DNA of 64,000 nucleotides from Rudanella lutea DSM 19387 (GTDB lineage Bacteria; Bacteroidota; Bacteroidia; Cytophagales; Spirosomataceae), in the NCBI RefSeq assembly GCF_000383955.1, contig NZ_KB913013.1:3925694-3989693 (forward strand). The letters are read 5' to 3'. Below are positions 1-8,187 of the stretch, in pieces. Each line of letters begins with the position of its first letter. The stretch's first letter is position 1. A program made the position numbers and the translations under genes. Below the pieces are notes generated by a model. It made no database searches, was not told where the DNA came from, and saw nothing but the letters and a program-made list of their open reading frames with translations.

Positions 1-58
1 TGATCCAGCAGTTGTTGACGATTCATGGCCCGATAGGTTGTTTATGTAAAAAGACAAA

Positions 59-2530
59 TTACCCCAGATAACTACCAATACTCACCATATCGGCAAACAC
101 ACCGGAGGCTGTGACTTCGGCACCGGCACCGGGGCCTTTAATTACCAGTGGCCGGTCTTTGTACCGCTCCGTGATAAACGAGATGATGTTGTCGGCACCG
201 GAGAGGGTATAAAACGGATGGTCGGCCCCGACAGAGCGCAGCTCGATGGTTACTTTGCCGTTTTCGAACGTAGCCACGTACCGCAGCTTTTCGTCCTTAG
301 CTTCGGCCTCGGTGAGCAGGCTCTCAAAATACGCGTTGTTGGCGTCGAGTTGCTCAAAGAAAGCGTCGATAGTCGGGGCGTCGAGGCAAGGTTGCGGCAA
401 CAGGTTCGTGATGGTAACGTCGGTTGGCTCCAGGGCAAAACCAGCCTCGCGTGCCAGAATCAGAATTTTGCGGCCTACATCCTGCCCGCTCAGGTCTTCG
501 CGCGGGTCGGGTTCGGTATAGCCTTTCTCTTTGGCCTCGCGCACCACATCCACAAACTTCTTCCCCGATTGAAAGGTGTTGAAAATGTACGACAGCGTAC
601 CCGACAGGATAGCCTCAATCTTGATGAACCGGTCGCCGGCAGTCATCAGGCCCTGAATGGTATTGATGATGGGCAAACCCGCCCCAACGTTCGTTTCGTA
701 CAGGAACTTGACACCCCGGTTCAGGGCCGTGCGCTGCAACCGGCGGTACTCGGCATACGAGCCGGAGTTGGCTACCTTGTTCGGCGTTACAACCGACACG
801 TTGGCGTCGAGTAGGGAGTCGTAAAACTGCACAATGTCTTTGTCCGACGTACAGTCGATAAAAACCGAATTGGGGAGGTTGTACGACTTGATTTTCTCGA
901 CAAAGGCGGGCAGCGAGGTAGTTACGCCCTCGGTCAGTTGCCGCTCGCGCCAATCGTCGAGATCGATGCCCTTGGGATCGAGCAGCATCTTTTTGGTGTT
1001 CGAAATGCCCACCACGCAAACCTTGAGCATCTTCTCATTGCGCAGGTACTCGAACTGACTCCGAATCTGACTCAGCAACGTTCGGCCGATGAGGCCAGTA
1101 CCCACCAGAAACACGTTCAGAATCCGGGCTTCGGATTGGAAAAAGACGTTGTGCAGGGCGTTAAGCGCCTTGGAGAGGTTGTTTTTGGTGATTACAATCG
1201 AAATGTTGATCTCCGACGACCCCTGCGCAACGGCCACAATATTGACCCCGTTTTTGCCGAGTACCGAAAACAGTTTACCCGCAATACCCGACGATTTGCG
1301 CATCCCCTCGCCCACCGTGGCAATAATCGACAGGTCGCGCTCGATGGTGATGTTGTCGACGTGCCCGCTGGCGATGTCGGCGGCAAATTCTTCGTCCAGA
1401 ATCGTCTTCACCCGGTCGGCTGCACGCGGGTCGATGGCGAAGCAGATTGAGTGCTCCGAGGAGGCCTGCGAAATGAGAATCACGCTGATGCGGTGCTCGG
1501 CCAGCACGCCAAACAGCTTGGCCGATACCCCCGCCACCCCAATCATCCCCGAACCCTGCACGTTGACCAGGGCTACGTCGTCGATGCTCGAAATACCCGT
1601 GATCGTGTACTGCCGGCGGTCGGCGTTGCGGCTTACCACCGTGCCCGGATGCGCCGGGTTGAACGTGTTCAGCACCCGAATCGGAATGTTGCGCGCAAAA
1701 GCAGGTTGCAGGCTGGGCGGATAAATCACCTTGGCACCGAAGTGGCTCAACTCCATGGCCTCGGCGTAGGTGATGGTAGGTATGTTGAACGCGTTGGACA
1801 CCTTACGGGGGTCGGCGGTCATCATGCCGTCCACATCGGTCCAGATTTCGATCAGGTCGGCATCGAGCGCGGCTCCGATAATGCTGGCTGTGTAGTCGGA
1901 ACCTCCGCGCCCAAGGGTGGTGGTTTCGCCTTTTTCGGTGGAGCCGATGAAGCCCGTAATCAGCTCGATGCTGTTGGAGTTGGCGAAATATTCGCGGATG
2001 AGCTGGTTGGTGAGCGGGTAGTTTACCTCGGCCTGTCCAAACTGAGCATCGGTTTTGATCAGGTTGCGGGCGTCGCAGAACCGGGCCGACAACCCCCGCG
2101 ACCGGATGCACTCCGACATAACCAACGTGGATAAACGTTCGCCGAAGCTCGTGATGAGGTCGTGCGTACGCGCCGACAGCTCCCGGATGAGTGAAACGCC
2201 CCGCAGCAGGTCTTCCAGCTCGTTAATTACCCCCCGGATATTGGCAAATACCTTGCTCTGTTCTTTGACCGGGATAAATGCCTTGACGACATTGAAATGC
2301 CGGTCTTCGATCCGGCGGACCAGATCGAGGTAGTCCAGACTGCCGTTGGCGGCCATGCGGCCAATTTCGATCAGTTGATTTGTGACGCCCCCCATGGCCG
2401 AGAATACCACGGCAATGTTGCGGCCTTCGGTCGACTCGGTACCGCGCGACGCATCGTCAATGATCTGGATAACCTGCTTTATGCTCTCAACGGAGCCTAC
2501 GGACGTGCCGCCAAACTTTAAGACATTCAT
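59..2530 (-). CDS. thrA: Bifunctional aspartate kinase / homoserine dehydrogenase I
   Basis: Cytoplasmic enzyme of 823 residues that catalyses the first and third steps from aspartate to threonine and methionine (aspartate phosphorylation and homoserine formation). The N-terminal kinase opens with MNVLKFGGTSVGS and has SFGERLS. Two ACT-type regulatory segments follow. The dehydrogenase half starts near residue 465 with FLVGTGLIG (NAD(P) binding) and carries VTPNKVAN, ETNVGAGLPI and GYTEPDPREDLSG. Length matches the fused ThrA family. I chose the ATG at 2530 because MNVLKFGG is the usual N-terminus; 25 further codons upstream read through an intergenic repeat. The ACT segments predict feedback inhibition by threonine, which is known for the family and not shown here. 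A TATCTTTG promoter box lies at 2649-2656, so the leader would contain the repeat. Confidence 0.96.
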   Translation of the reverse strand: MNVLKFGGTSVGSVESIKQVIQIIDDASRGTESTEGRNIAVVFSAMGGVTNQLIEIGRMAANGSLDYLDLVRRIEDRHFNVVKAFIPVKEQSKVFANIRGVINELEDLLRGVSLIRELSARTHDLITSFGERLSTLVMSECIRSRGLSARFCDARNLIKTDAQFGQAEVNYPLTNQLIREYFANSNSIELITGFIGSTEKGETTTLGRGGSDYTASIIGAALDADLIEIWTDVDGMMTADPRKVSNAFNIPTITYAEAMELSHFGAKVIYPPSLQPAFARNIPIRVLNTFNPAHPGTVVSRNADRRQYTITGISSIDDVALVNVQGSGMIGVAGVSAKLFGVLAEHRISVILISQASSEHSICFAIDPRAADRVKTILDEEFAADIASGHVDNITIERDLSIIATVGEGMRKSSGIAGKLFSVLGKNGVNIVAVAQGSSEINISIVITKNNLSKALNALHNVFFQSEARILNVFLVGTGLIGRTLLSQIRSQFEYLRNEKMLKVCVVGISNTKKMLLDPKGIDLDDWRERQLTEGVTTSLPAFVEKIKSYNLPNSVFIDCTSDKDIVQFYDSLLDANVSVVTPNKVANSGSYAEYRRLQRTALNRGVKFLYETNVGAGLPIINTIQGLMTAGDRFIKIEAILSGTLSYIFNTFQSGKKFVDVVREAKEKGYTEPDPREDLSGQDVGRKILILAREAGFALEPTDVTITNLLPQPCLDAPTIDAFFEQLDANNAYFESLLTEAEAKDEKLRYVATFENGKVTIELRSVGADHPFYTLSGADNIISFITERYKDRPLVIKGPGAGAEVTASGVFADMVSIGSYLG

Positions 2531-2534
2531 GAAC

Positions 2535-2636
2535 GGTAATGAATAATGTCCAATGCGTAATGAATAATGGTAAACCTTGGTACAGAAACTGGGCCAAATC
2601 CCCATTATTCATTGTACATTTTCCGATTATTCATTC
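2535..2636. repeat. AT-rich imperfect inverted repeat (ATGAATAATG family)
   Basis: Two arms of about 36 bases (2535-2570 and 2601-2636) built from variants of AATGAATAATG pair with each other around a 30-base loop. It lies directly before the thrA start codon. A related element sits at 43262-43336 between rpsL and rpsG. A mobile or REP-like hairpin element is inferred from the second copy. Confidence 0.7.
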
Positions 2637-2648
2637 AGCCAGAGGCTG

Positions 2649-2656
2649 CAAAGATA
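2649..2656 (-). promoter_or_regulatory. Candidate -7 box for thrA
   Basis: On the minus strand the sequence is TATCTTTG, a full match to the Bacteroidota -7 consensus TAnnTTTG. No TTG is seen at 19-21 bases upstream, so support rests on the -7 box and position only. Confidence 0.4.
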
Positions 2657-2712
2657 GCCATTTGGTAGCAACCGAGTACCGTTGATGCTCGATTTGCCCA
2701 GCCGGATTGGGG

Positions 2713-3546
2713 TTATAAAACGACCTGCCGGGCGGTTACGGTATCGCCCCAGAAGATGGTAGCCTGCCGGCTAAAATCGGCCGCCGAGTCGGTAGTCAGG
2801 AAGGTGCGCTCACCCGACCGACTGCACCGGGCGGCCAGGTCGGGGTGGCGGTTGAGGTAGTCGGCTAAACTGCGCGCAACAATCTCGCCCTGACTCAGAA
2901 TGGTGACGTGGTTGGGTGTGTATTGCCTGATCTTGGGGAGTAACAATGGATAATGCGTACAGGCCAGCAAGAGGGTGTCAATGTTGGGCGATTGTGCCAG
3001 TAGCCGGTCAATGTGCTGTTGCACGAAATAATCGGCACCGGGTTTATCAAATTCGTCGTTCTCAACCAGAGGCACCCACATCGGGCAGGCTTCCTGGAAT
3101 ACACCCATGCCGGGGAAAAACTTTTCAATCTCGACCACGTACGACTCCGACAATACTGTGCCGCGCGTAGCCAGAATCCCGACCTGACCCGTTTGGGAAT
3201 AGCGCCCAATCACCTCTGTCGTGGGCCGAATCACGCCCAGTACCCGCCGAGAAGGGCCGTTGGGGCCGGGGGCCAGGGTGGGCAGGTCGAGTTGCTGGAT
3301 ATTGCGCAGGGCTTTGGCCGAGGCCGTATTGCAGGCCAATACGACCAGTTGACAACCCTGCTCAAACAAATGCCGGACACACTGTAGCGTGTACTGATAG
3401 ACCGTTTCGAAGGAGCGGGTGCCGTAGGGCGTGCGGGCATTGTCACCCAGATACACGTAGTCGTATTGCGGCAGGGCGTTGACAATCTCGCGCATGATGG
3501 TCAGGCCACCGTACCCCGAATCAAAAATGCCGATGGGCTGTGTCAT
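2713..3546 (-). CDS. murI: Glutamate racemase
   Basis: Cytoplasmic cofactor-independent racemase (277 residues) that makes D-glutamate for peptidoglycan. The N-terminus has IGIFDSGYGG. The two catalytic cysteines are in VLACNTASA (near residue 72) and LLACTHYPLL (near residue 197). Length is normal for MurI. The ATG at 3546 is chosen because the family starts with this motif and because a promoter box ends four bases before it; the longer reading frame continues 31 codons upstream through that promoter. It is divergent from the ceramidase-like gene. Product assignment is secure. Confidence 0.96.
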   Translation of the reverse strand: MTQPIGIFDSGYGGLTIMREIVNALPQYDYVYLGDNARTPYGTRSFETVYQYTLQCVRHLFEQGCQLVVLACNTASAKALRNIQQLDLPTLAPGPNGPSRRVLGVIRPTTEVIGRYSQTGQVGILATRGTVLSESYVVEIEKFFPGMGVFQEACPMWVPLVENDEFDKPGADYFVQQHIDRLLAQSPNIDTLLLACTHYPLLLPKIRQYTPNHVTILSQGEIVARSLADYLNRHPDLAARCSRSGERTFLTTDSAADFSRQATIFWGDTVTARQVVL

Positions 3547-3550
3547 GGCG

Positions 3551-3582
3551 CAAAGGTATAGCTTGTCGGTCAGAGCCACCAA
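3551..3582 (-). promoter_or_regulatory. murI promoter, near-leaderless
   Basis: Minus strand TTG (3580-3582), 21 bases, TACCTTTG (3551-3558), then CGCC and the ATG. This fits the Bacteroidota -33/-7 consensus with normal spacing. Transcription should start at or very close to the start codon. Confidence 0.7.
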
Positions 3583-3643
3583 GATAGGACTAACTGGCGC
3601 TGGTCCAGTTGCTTTGGGAGCGTGGGAGTTTGATGGCAAAAAC

Positions 3644-3651
3644 TACCTTTG
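3644..3651 (+). promoter_or_regulatory. -7 box of the ceramidase-like gene
   Basis: TACCTTTG is followed by CTGT and the ATG at 3656, the same layout as murI. A -33 TTG at the expected distance is not evident. Confidence 0.5.
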
Positions 3652-3655
3652 CTGT

Positions 3656-5011
3656 ATGAAACTCCTTCGCCGTTTTGTGTTTGTCCTGTTGGCCGTGGTT
3701 GGCCTGCTCGCCCTGTTTATCGCGGCCAATCTGATTCCGGTCGACGAGACCCCGTACGCCCAAACCGATTTTTACCGCCAAACGATAGACCGCCTGGCGA
3801 GTTTGCCCATGCCCGCACCGGCTAAGCAGGGGTTGCGGGCGGGTTGGGCCAAAGTAAACATGACGCCTAATTTCACAACGCCCACGGGTGGCTATGGCGT
3901 TCGGCGGGGTAAGCATTGGAGCACCGTTCACGATTCGATTTATGCCCGAGCCACCGTGGTCGATAATGGCAGCGTGCGCGTAGCTCTGGTGGCTCTCGAT
4001 TTGCTCATTGTGCCGCCTACCGTGGTTGAGGCTCTCAAACGCCGGTTGCCTGAGGTAGGTTTTACGTGGGAGCAGGTGTATATGGGCGCTATTCACTCGC
4101 ACAACAGCCTGGGCGGGTGGGCGCCGGGCCTTGTCGGGACGCTTATTGCAGGTTCGTACGAGGAGCGAATAGTGACGCTCATAACCGAATCGGTGCTGAA
4201 TGCCATTCGGGCCGCCAACCGCGATCTGCAACCGGTTTCGGTAGCCTATACCGAAACAGCCGCGCCCGAAATGGTGTATAATCGACTGCATAACGAAGGG
4301 CCCGAAGACGACCGGGTGCGCGTGCTGCAACTGCGGCAGCCGGGGGGCAAAACGGCCACCATTGCCAGCTTTGCGGCCCACTCCACCATTATCAACTCCG
4401 ATGTGCCGCAGTGGCTCAGCCGCGATTGGCCGGGTGTCCTGGTCGATAATCTGGAAAAACAGACGGGCAACTTCGCTATGTACATGGCCGGAGCGGTAGG
4501 CAGCATGGGGCCTACCGAAAAAGGCGAAACCGAAGATGCCCAGCTTCATTTTATTGCCGACAGTCTGACGACCAAAATCAGTACGGCTCTGGCTCAGGCA
4601 CCCGCCCGGCCCGATTCGGCGCTGGCACTGCTCACCCTCCCGCTGACCCTGCGCGATGCCCACGTGCGCGTGTCGGATGGCTGGCGGCTACGTCCGTGGC
4701 TTTTTCTGAAACTCTACGGCGACTATCCGGCCGAAATGAAGGCGCTGCGCATCGGGCCAACCGTTTTGTTGGGAATGCCCGCCGATTTTTCGGGCGAACT
4801 GGCCATGCAACTCGGTAAGACCGTAGCGGGCCGGGGCCTGAACCTGATGGTGACCAGTTTCAACGGGGGGTACATTGGTTACGTGACCCCCGATGCTTAC
4901 TATCACGAAACCCGGTACGAAACCCGCGATATGAACTGGTTTGGCCCACAAATGGGCGCTTACTTTACTGAACTGGGTGGCCGAATGGTGCAAAAAGTAG
5001 CCCAGCCGTAA
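3656..5011 (+). CDS. Neutral/alkaline ceramidase-like secreted hydrolase
   Basis: Protein of 451 residues with an N-terminal hydrophobic segment (residues about 5-25, signal peptide or anchor). The body matches the N-terminal catalytic domain of neutral/alkaline non-lysosomal ceramidases: an early NMTPNF, then GYGVRRGKHWSTVHDSIYAR, and the metal-site region GAIHSHNSLGGWAPG. Family members cleave the amide bond of ceramides, and Bacteroidota make sphingolipids, so lipid turnover is a fair inference; many homologues in this phylum are uncharacterised. It is shorter than classical ceramidases (about 650-750 residues) and lacks their C-terminal domain. The ATG at 3656 is preferred over longer frames because it begins the hydrophobic segment and follows a promoter box. 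Confidence 0.8.
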   Translation: MKLLRRFVFVLLAVVGLLALFIAANLIPVDETPYAQTDFYRQTIDRLASLPMPAPAKQGLRAGWAKVNMTPNFTTPTGGYGVRRGKHWSTVHDSIYARATVVDNGSVRVALVALDLLIVPPTVVEALKRRLPEVGFTWEQVYMGAIHSHNSLGGWAPGLVGTLIAGSYEERIVTLITESVLNAIRAANRDLQPVSVAYTETAAPEMVYNRLHNEGPEDDRVRVLQLRQPGGKTATIASFAAHSTIINSDVPQWLSRDWPGVLVDNLEKQTGNFAMYMAGAVGSMGPTEKGETEDAQLHFIADSLTTKISTALAQAPARPDSALALLTLPLTLRDAHVRVSDGWRLRPWLFLKLYGDYPAEMKALRIGPTVLLGMPADFSGELAMQLGKTVAGRGLNLMVTSFNGGYIGYVTPDAYYHETRYETRDMNWFGPQMGAYFTELGGRMVQKVAQP

Positions 5012-5197
5012 GGCGGTAAACCACTTTTTCAAACGATTTATGGGGAAATGCGTTTGGATTTTGTTCATTTGTGCTCACGGCTACCGCCAATACGTCTGAC
5101 GCTCAGCCTGCACACGTTACCTGAACCCTGACCTATCGTCAGAACGCCACATAGGTGACGACCAAGAAACTGTCTCATACCTTTAAACCATTTGTCT

Positions 5198-5686
5198 ATG
5201 CGTGCTTTGCTTTATTTTTTAGTGTTTATACTGGTTGTATTTGGCATCCTGTACATTCTCACGGGCTGGAGTTACAGTGATGGCGAACGAGCCGGTACGG
5301 TCTCGAAATTCAGTCGGCGGGGTTATGTCTTCAAAACCTACGAGGGCGTGCTCAATGTGGGCGGCTTTTCGGGCGAAACAGGTTCCCTGACCCCGCAGTA
5401 CTTCGATTTTTCGGTGAAAGACGAAGCCGTTGGGGCTAAAATCACCGAAGCCGTGAAAACCGGTCAGCGCGTAACCCTGCACTACGAAGAGAAAATTCTG
5501 CGGCTTCCGTGGAACGGCGATACCAAATATTACATCACGGCGGTTGAGTTTATCGGGCCTCCGGTACGTCCGTACAACGATGGTTCGGCGGTGCCAGGGT
5601 ATCAGCAGCCGCAGCAGTACCCGACCCAGCCCGCCCAGCCCCAATCGCAACCCGCCGAACAACCCATTGATTCGGTGTTGCGGTAA
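5198..5686 (+). CDS. Small membrane-anchored protein of unknown function
   Basis: 162 residues: one N-terminal transmembrane segment (residues about 3-23), then a soluble domain with SYSDGERAGTVSKFSRRGYVFKTYEG and a proline/glutamine-rich tail (PQQYPTQPAQPQSQ). This layout is common in Bacteroidota, where homologues are sometimes mislabelled as 6-phosphogluconate dehydrogenase; nothing in the sequence supports that. The ATG at 5198 is preferred over a TTG two codons upstream. It is monocistronic and ends before a strong terminator. I do not know its function. Confidence 0.75.
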   Translation: MRALLYFLVFILVVFGILYILTGWSYSDGERAGTVSKFSRRGYVFKTYEGVLNVGGFSGETGSLTPQYFDFSVKDEAVGAKITEAVKTGQRVTLHYEEKILRLPWNGDTKYYITAVEFIGPPVRPYNDGSAVPGYQQPQQYPTQPAQPQSQPAEQPIDSVLR

Positions 5687-5738
5687 AGCTGAACGTTCTG
5701 GTTTCGATCTGGTCCGCGCGCGGTCAGCGTGTATATGT

Positions 5739-5783
5739 AAAAATCCCCGGTGTTGCATGATGGTGCAGCACCGGGGATTTTTT
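5739..5783. terminator. Bidirectional intrinsic terminator
   Basis: Stem of about 18 base pairs with arms around AATCCCCGGTG and CACCGGGGATT and T-runs on both strands. It lies between convergent genes and can serve both. Confidence 0.9.
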
Positions 5784-5824
5784 GTGCAATGAAGGTAGGC
5801 GTTAAACCTAAACGCGCGCGGCCC

Positions 5825-6925
5825 TCAGTCGAAAACCCACTTTTCACAATCGGCCAGAAACGCCGGGTCAACGGTAGCCCCAATGCCGGGAGCGTCGGGG
5901 AGTTCGATACGGTAGGGATGGTAGCTGAGACCACCCTGAATCGGATCGTAGGCATGTTCAAAACAGCCGTCGAGGTCGCAGAAGGCCACATTGGGTCGTG
6001 CCGACGCAACATGCGCGTTGGCCGTAAGCCCCAGCCGCGACTCCGACATGCAACCGATCATGCAGCGGGTGTAGGCCGCTTCGGCAACGGCATTGATCTT
6101 GAGGGCTTCCCAGATACCCCCGCTTTTTGAGAGTTTGATGTTGAAATAATCGACGGCTTCTTCGCGGGCCAGCCGGAGGGCATCGGCCGCATCGAATAGG
6201 CTTTCGTCGGCCATGATCGGTACGGGTGAGATACTCCGCAAGTGCCGGAGTCCGGCCAGATCGGGCCGGCGTAGGGGCTGTTCGCAATACTGCACATTCA
6301 GGTTACCAATGGCGCGGAGCACGGCTACGGCGGTCGGTACGTCCCAGCCCTGATTGGCGTCGGTGCGGATGGGCACGGCATCGCCAATGGCCTGCCGCAC
6401 GGCCCGCACCCGGGCAATATCGGTGGGGGCGTCGGTACCTAATTTCAGTTTGATAGCCTCGGGGCCTTTAGCCAGCATGGCCCGGGCGATGTCGGCCATG
6501 CGTTCGGGGGTATCGAGGTAAATGGTTTCGTCGGTGACGAGGGGGCGTTTGCTACCACCCAGATAGGCGTACAGGGGCAGGTTGGCGGCCTGAGCGGCTA
6601 CGTCGTACAGGGCCATGTCGAAAGCCGAGCGCGTGGTGGGGTGGTTGGGCAGGTAACGTGCCAGCGTATCTACGCATCCGCCCACATCGGTAGCCTCGCG
6701 GCCCAGCAGCAGCCGGGCCATATCGGGGGCAGCCGCCAGTCCGGACGCCTGCGTTTCGCCCGCAATCATCCAGAACGGCGAGCCTTCGCCCCAGCCCGTG
6801 AGCCCGGTGTCGGTATCGATTTGCACCAGCAGGTTGCGCGCATGTTCGATAGTCCCCAGTGAGATGGCAATGGGCGCTTTGAGCGGAATATCAAAGCGGT
6901 AGACGGATATAGCGGTGATTTTCAT
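5825..6925 (-). CDS. Dipeptide (L-Ala-D/L-Glu) epimerase, enolase superfamily
   Basis: Cytoplasmic enzyme of 366 residues in the muconate-lactonizing branch of the enolase superfamily. Visible catalytic parts: KLKLG (first lysine), RTDANQGW, CEQPL and ADES (the three metal-binding acidic residues), and NIKLSKSGG (second lysine). GCMSES and the C-terminal DLDG pair are typical of epimerases of L-Ala-D/L-Glu, a step in recycling peptidoglycan peptides. Substrate choice in this superfamily is hard to read from sequence, so other dipeptides or a cycloisomerase role remain possible. The ATG at 6925 starts the family-typical MKITAISVYRFDIPL. The ParE-type toxin gene ends 43 bases upstream on the same strand. 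Confidence 0.85.
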   Translation of the reverse strand: MKITAISVYRFDIPLKAPIAISLGTIEHARNLLVQIDTDTGLTGWGEGSPFWMIAGETQASGLAAAPDMARLLLGREATDVGGCVDTLARYLPNHPTTRSAFDMALYDVAAQAANLPLYAYLGGSKRPLVTDETIYLDTPERMADIARAMLAKGPEAIKLKLGTDAPTDIARVRAVRQAIGDAVPIRTDANQGWDVPTAVAVLRAIGNLNVQYCEQPLRRPDLAGLRHLRSISPVPIMADESLFDAADALRLAREEAVDYFNIKLSKSGGIWEALKINAVAEAAYTRCMIGCMSESRLGLTANAHVASARPNVAFCDLDGCFEHAYDPIQGGLSYHPYRIELPDAPGIGATVDPAFLADCEKWVFD

Positions 6926-6967
6926 GCGGAAAAAAGAATGGAACCCGGCAGCCGGGTTCCATCTCAT

Positions 6968-7255
6968 TTATAGTGGTAGCGGCCTGGCACTGTGCCAAAC
7001 CGTTTGAATCAGAATAATGTCTTCTGATATAATCTCGTAGATAATGCGATAATTCCCTTCAATCAATTCCCGGACTGTTGGCTTACCTATTTCGGGTACC
7101 ATGCGGCCCATCTCGGGAAAAGATATCAGGCTTTGTGTCCGACTGAATAGCTTATCAGTCAGCAATGTTGCATATCGCTCTGATTCTGCTGAGATAAACT
7201 CATAAATGGCATGAAGGTCATTGTAGGCCTGCTCCGTCCAGATTACTTGCCCCAT
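6968..7255 (-). CDS. RelE/ParE-type toxin
   Basis: 95 residues with the ParE fold pattern: WTEQAYNDLHAIYEFIS at the start, a central FPEMGRMVPE, then VRELIEGNYRIIYEI and a C-terminal hydrophobic strand VWHSARPLP. ParE toxins poison DNA gyrase and RelE toxins cut mRNA; the VRELIEGNYRI block looks ParE-like. Its start codon overlaps the end of the antitoxin gene by 13 bases, which implies translational coupling. Confidence 0.88.
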   Translation of the reverse strand: MGQVIWTEQAYNDLHAIYEFISAESERYATLLTDKLFSRTQSLISFPEMGRMVPEIGKPTVRELIEGNYRIIYEIISEDIILIQTVWHSARPLPL

Positions 7256-7422
7256 TGGTTCATTCGTTCTCTAACCTGGTCGGCTGTGAGCGTTTGACCA
7301 GTCTGATACTGTCTGCGACCGTTCTCTACTTTTTCAATGATTAATAGTCGCTCGATTAATTCATCAATAGAGAACTGTTCGGGTAAATCGGGGATAGCTT
7401 CCTGCAAGGCTCTCTTTGTCAT
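7243..7422 (-). CDS. Small antitoxin of the ParE-type module
   Basis: Encodes 59 residues, starting MTKRALQEAIPDLPEQFS and continuing IDELIERLLIIEKVENGR. The length, acidic helical character and position directly before the toxin, with a 13-base overlap, match antitoxins of RelE/ParE systems in Bacteroidota, in which a short helical protein with an LPEQFSIDELIERL-like segment precedes the toxin. No classic DNA-binding motif is clear. Function as the antitoxin follows from this context. Confidence 0.82.
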   Translation of the reverse strand: MTKRALQEAIPDLPEQFSIDELIERLLIIEKVENGRRQYQTGQTLTADQVRERMNQWGK

Positions 7423-7439
7423 GTCGCTTACGTTTTAAC

Positions 7440-7470
7440 TAAAGATACCATAAAAACACTATTTCGACAA
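7440..7470 (-). promoter_or_regulatory. Candidate promoter of the toxin-antitoxin pair
   Basis: Minus strand TTG (7468-7470), 20 bases, TATCTTTA (7440-7447; one mismatch to TAnnTTTG), 17 bases before the antitoxin ATG. It lies partly inside the 3' end of the upstream gene. Confidence 0.45.
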
Positions 7471-8163
7471 GTTTTGCTCGATCAGTTCGTTCAAAACGGC
7501 GGCCGTTTGCAAGCCAATCATCCGCTGTTTGGGCTGGTTCTTTTTCATGAGTAACAACGTCGGGATTTCGTCGACCTGATACGCCTGAAGCAGATGTTTG
7601 TTGGCGTCGGCATTGACTTTGACCACCTGAAGCCGGGCTCCGTAGGTTTTTTCCAGCTGATCGATGGTCGGCATCATCTTCACACAGGGCGCACACCAGG
7701 GGGCGTAAAAGTCGAGCAACACCAGGTCGTTGCTTTTCAGAATGGCGGCCAGCTGCTCATTGCTGATGCTGTTGGCTTTACTGTCGGCCATTACGCCTTC
7801 CACGGGTTTCATTTTGGTGGTCCATTTCAGGTAGCCGCCTTCCAGTTCGTAAACGTTCGCAAAACCCTGCTCGCGCATGAGCTTGGCGGCATCGGACGAG
7901 CGCCCGCCCGACAGGCAATACACAAATACCGGCTTCGATTTGTCGAGTTGAGCGAGCGTTTGGGCAAATGCCGGGTTGCGGTAGTCGAGGTTTTTGGCCC
8001 CCACCAGGTGCCCCCCACCAAATTCGCCGGGGGTACGCACGTCGACCAGCTGCCCCGCCGGGGTTTGTTTCAACTGTTGCTCAAAGGCGTCGGGGGCCAG
8101 CGTTTGCGCCTGTGTAGTCAGGGTAGCTACCAGAAGCAGGAGAAGAGCGATTGTGTTTTTCAT
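7459..8163 (-). CDS. Periplasmic rhodanese-thioredoxin fusion protein
   Basis: 234 residues. Signal peptide at residues 1-19 (MKNTIALLLLLVATLTTQA). Residues about 23-115 form a rhodanese domain with the active cysteine C83 in CLSGGRSS. Residues about 130-234 form a thioredoxin domain with the redox pair C157/C160 in WCAPC and a cis-proline in EIPTLLL. The fusion suggests a periplasmic sulfur or disulfide exchange role in which the thioredoxin may regenerate the rhodanese cysteine; this is an inference. It is followed by the toxin-antitoxin pair and preceded by an amidohydrolase, all on the minus strand. Confidence 0.9.
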   Translation of the reverse strand: MKNTIALLLLLVATLTTQAQTLAPDAFEQQLKQTPAGQLVDVRTPGEFGGGHLVGAKNLDYRNPAFAQTLAQLDKSKPVFVYCLSGGRSSDAAKLMREQGFANVYELEGGYLKWTTKMKPVEGVMADSKANSISNEQLAAILKSNDLVLLDFYAPWCAPCVKMMPTIDQLEKTYGARLQVVKVNADANKHLLQAYQVDEIPTLLLMKKNQPKQRMIGLQTAAVLNELIEQNLSK

Positions 8164-8187
8164 GTCGTTTTAGGTGTTAACAAACCC

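Noticed and set aside
1-26. Possible start of a minus-strand gene (MNRQQLLD) at the window edge, downstream of thrA
   Set aside because: Only eight codons are visible and they do not match the usual homoserine kinase start.
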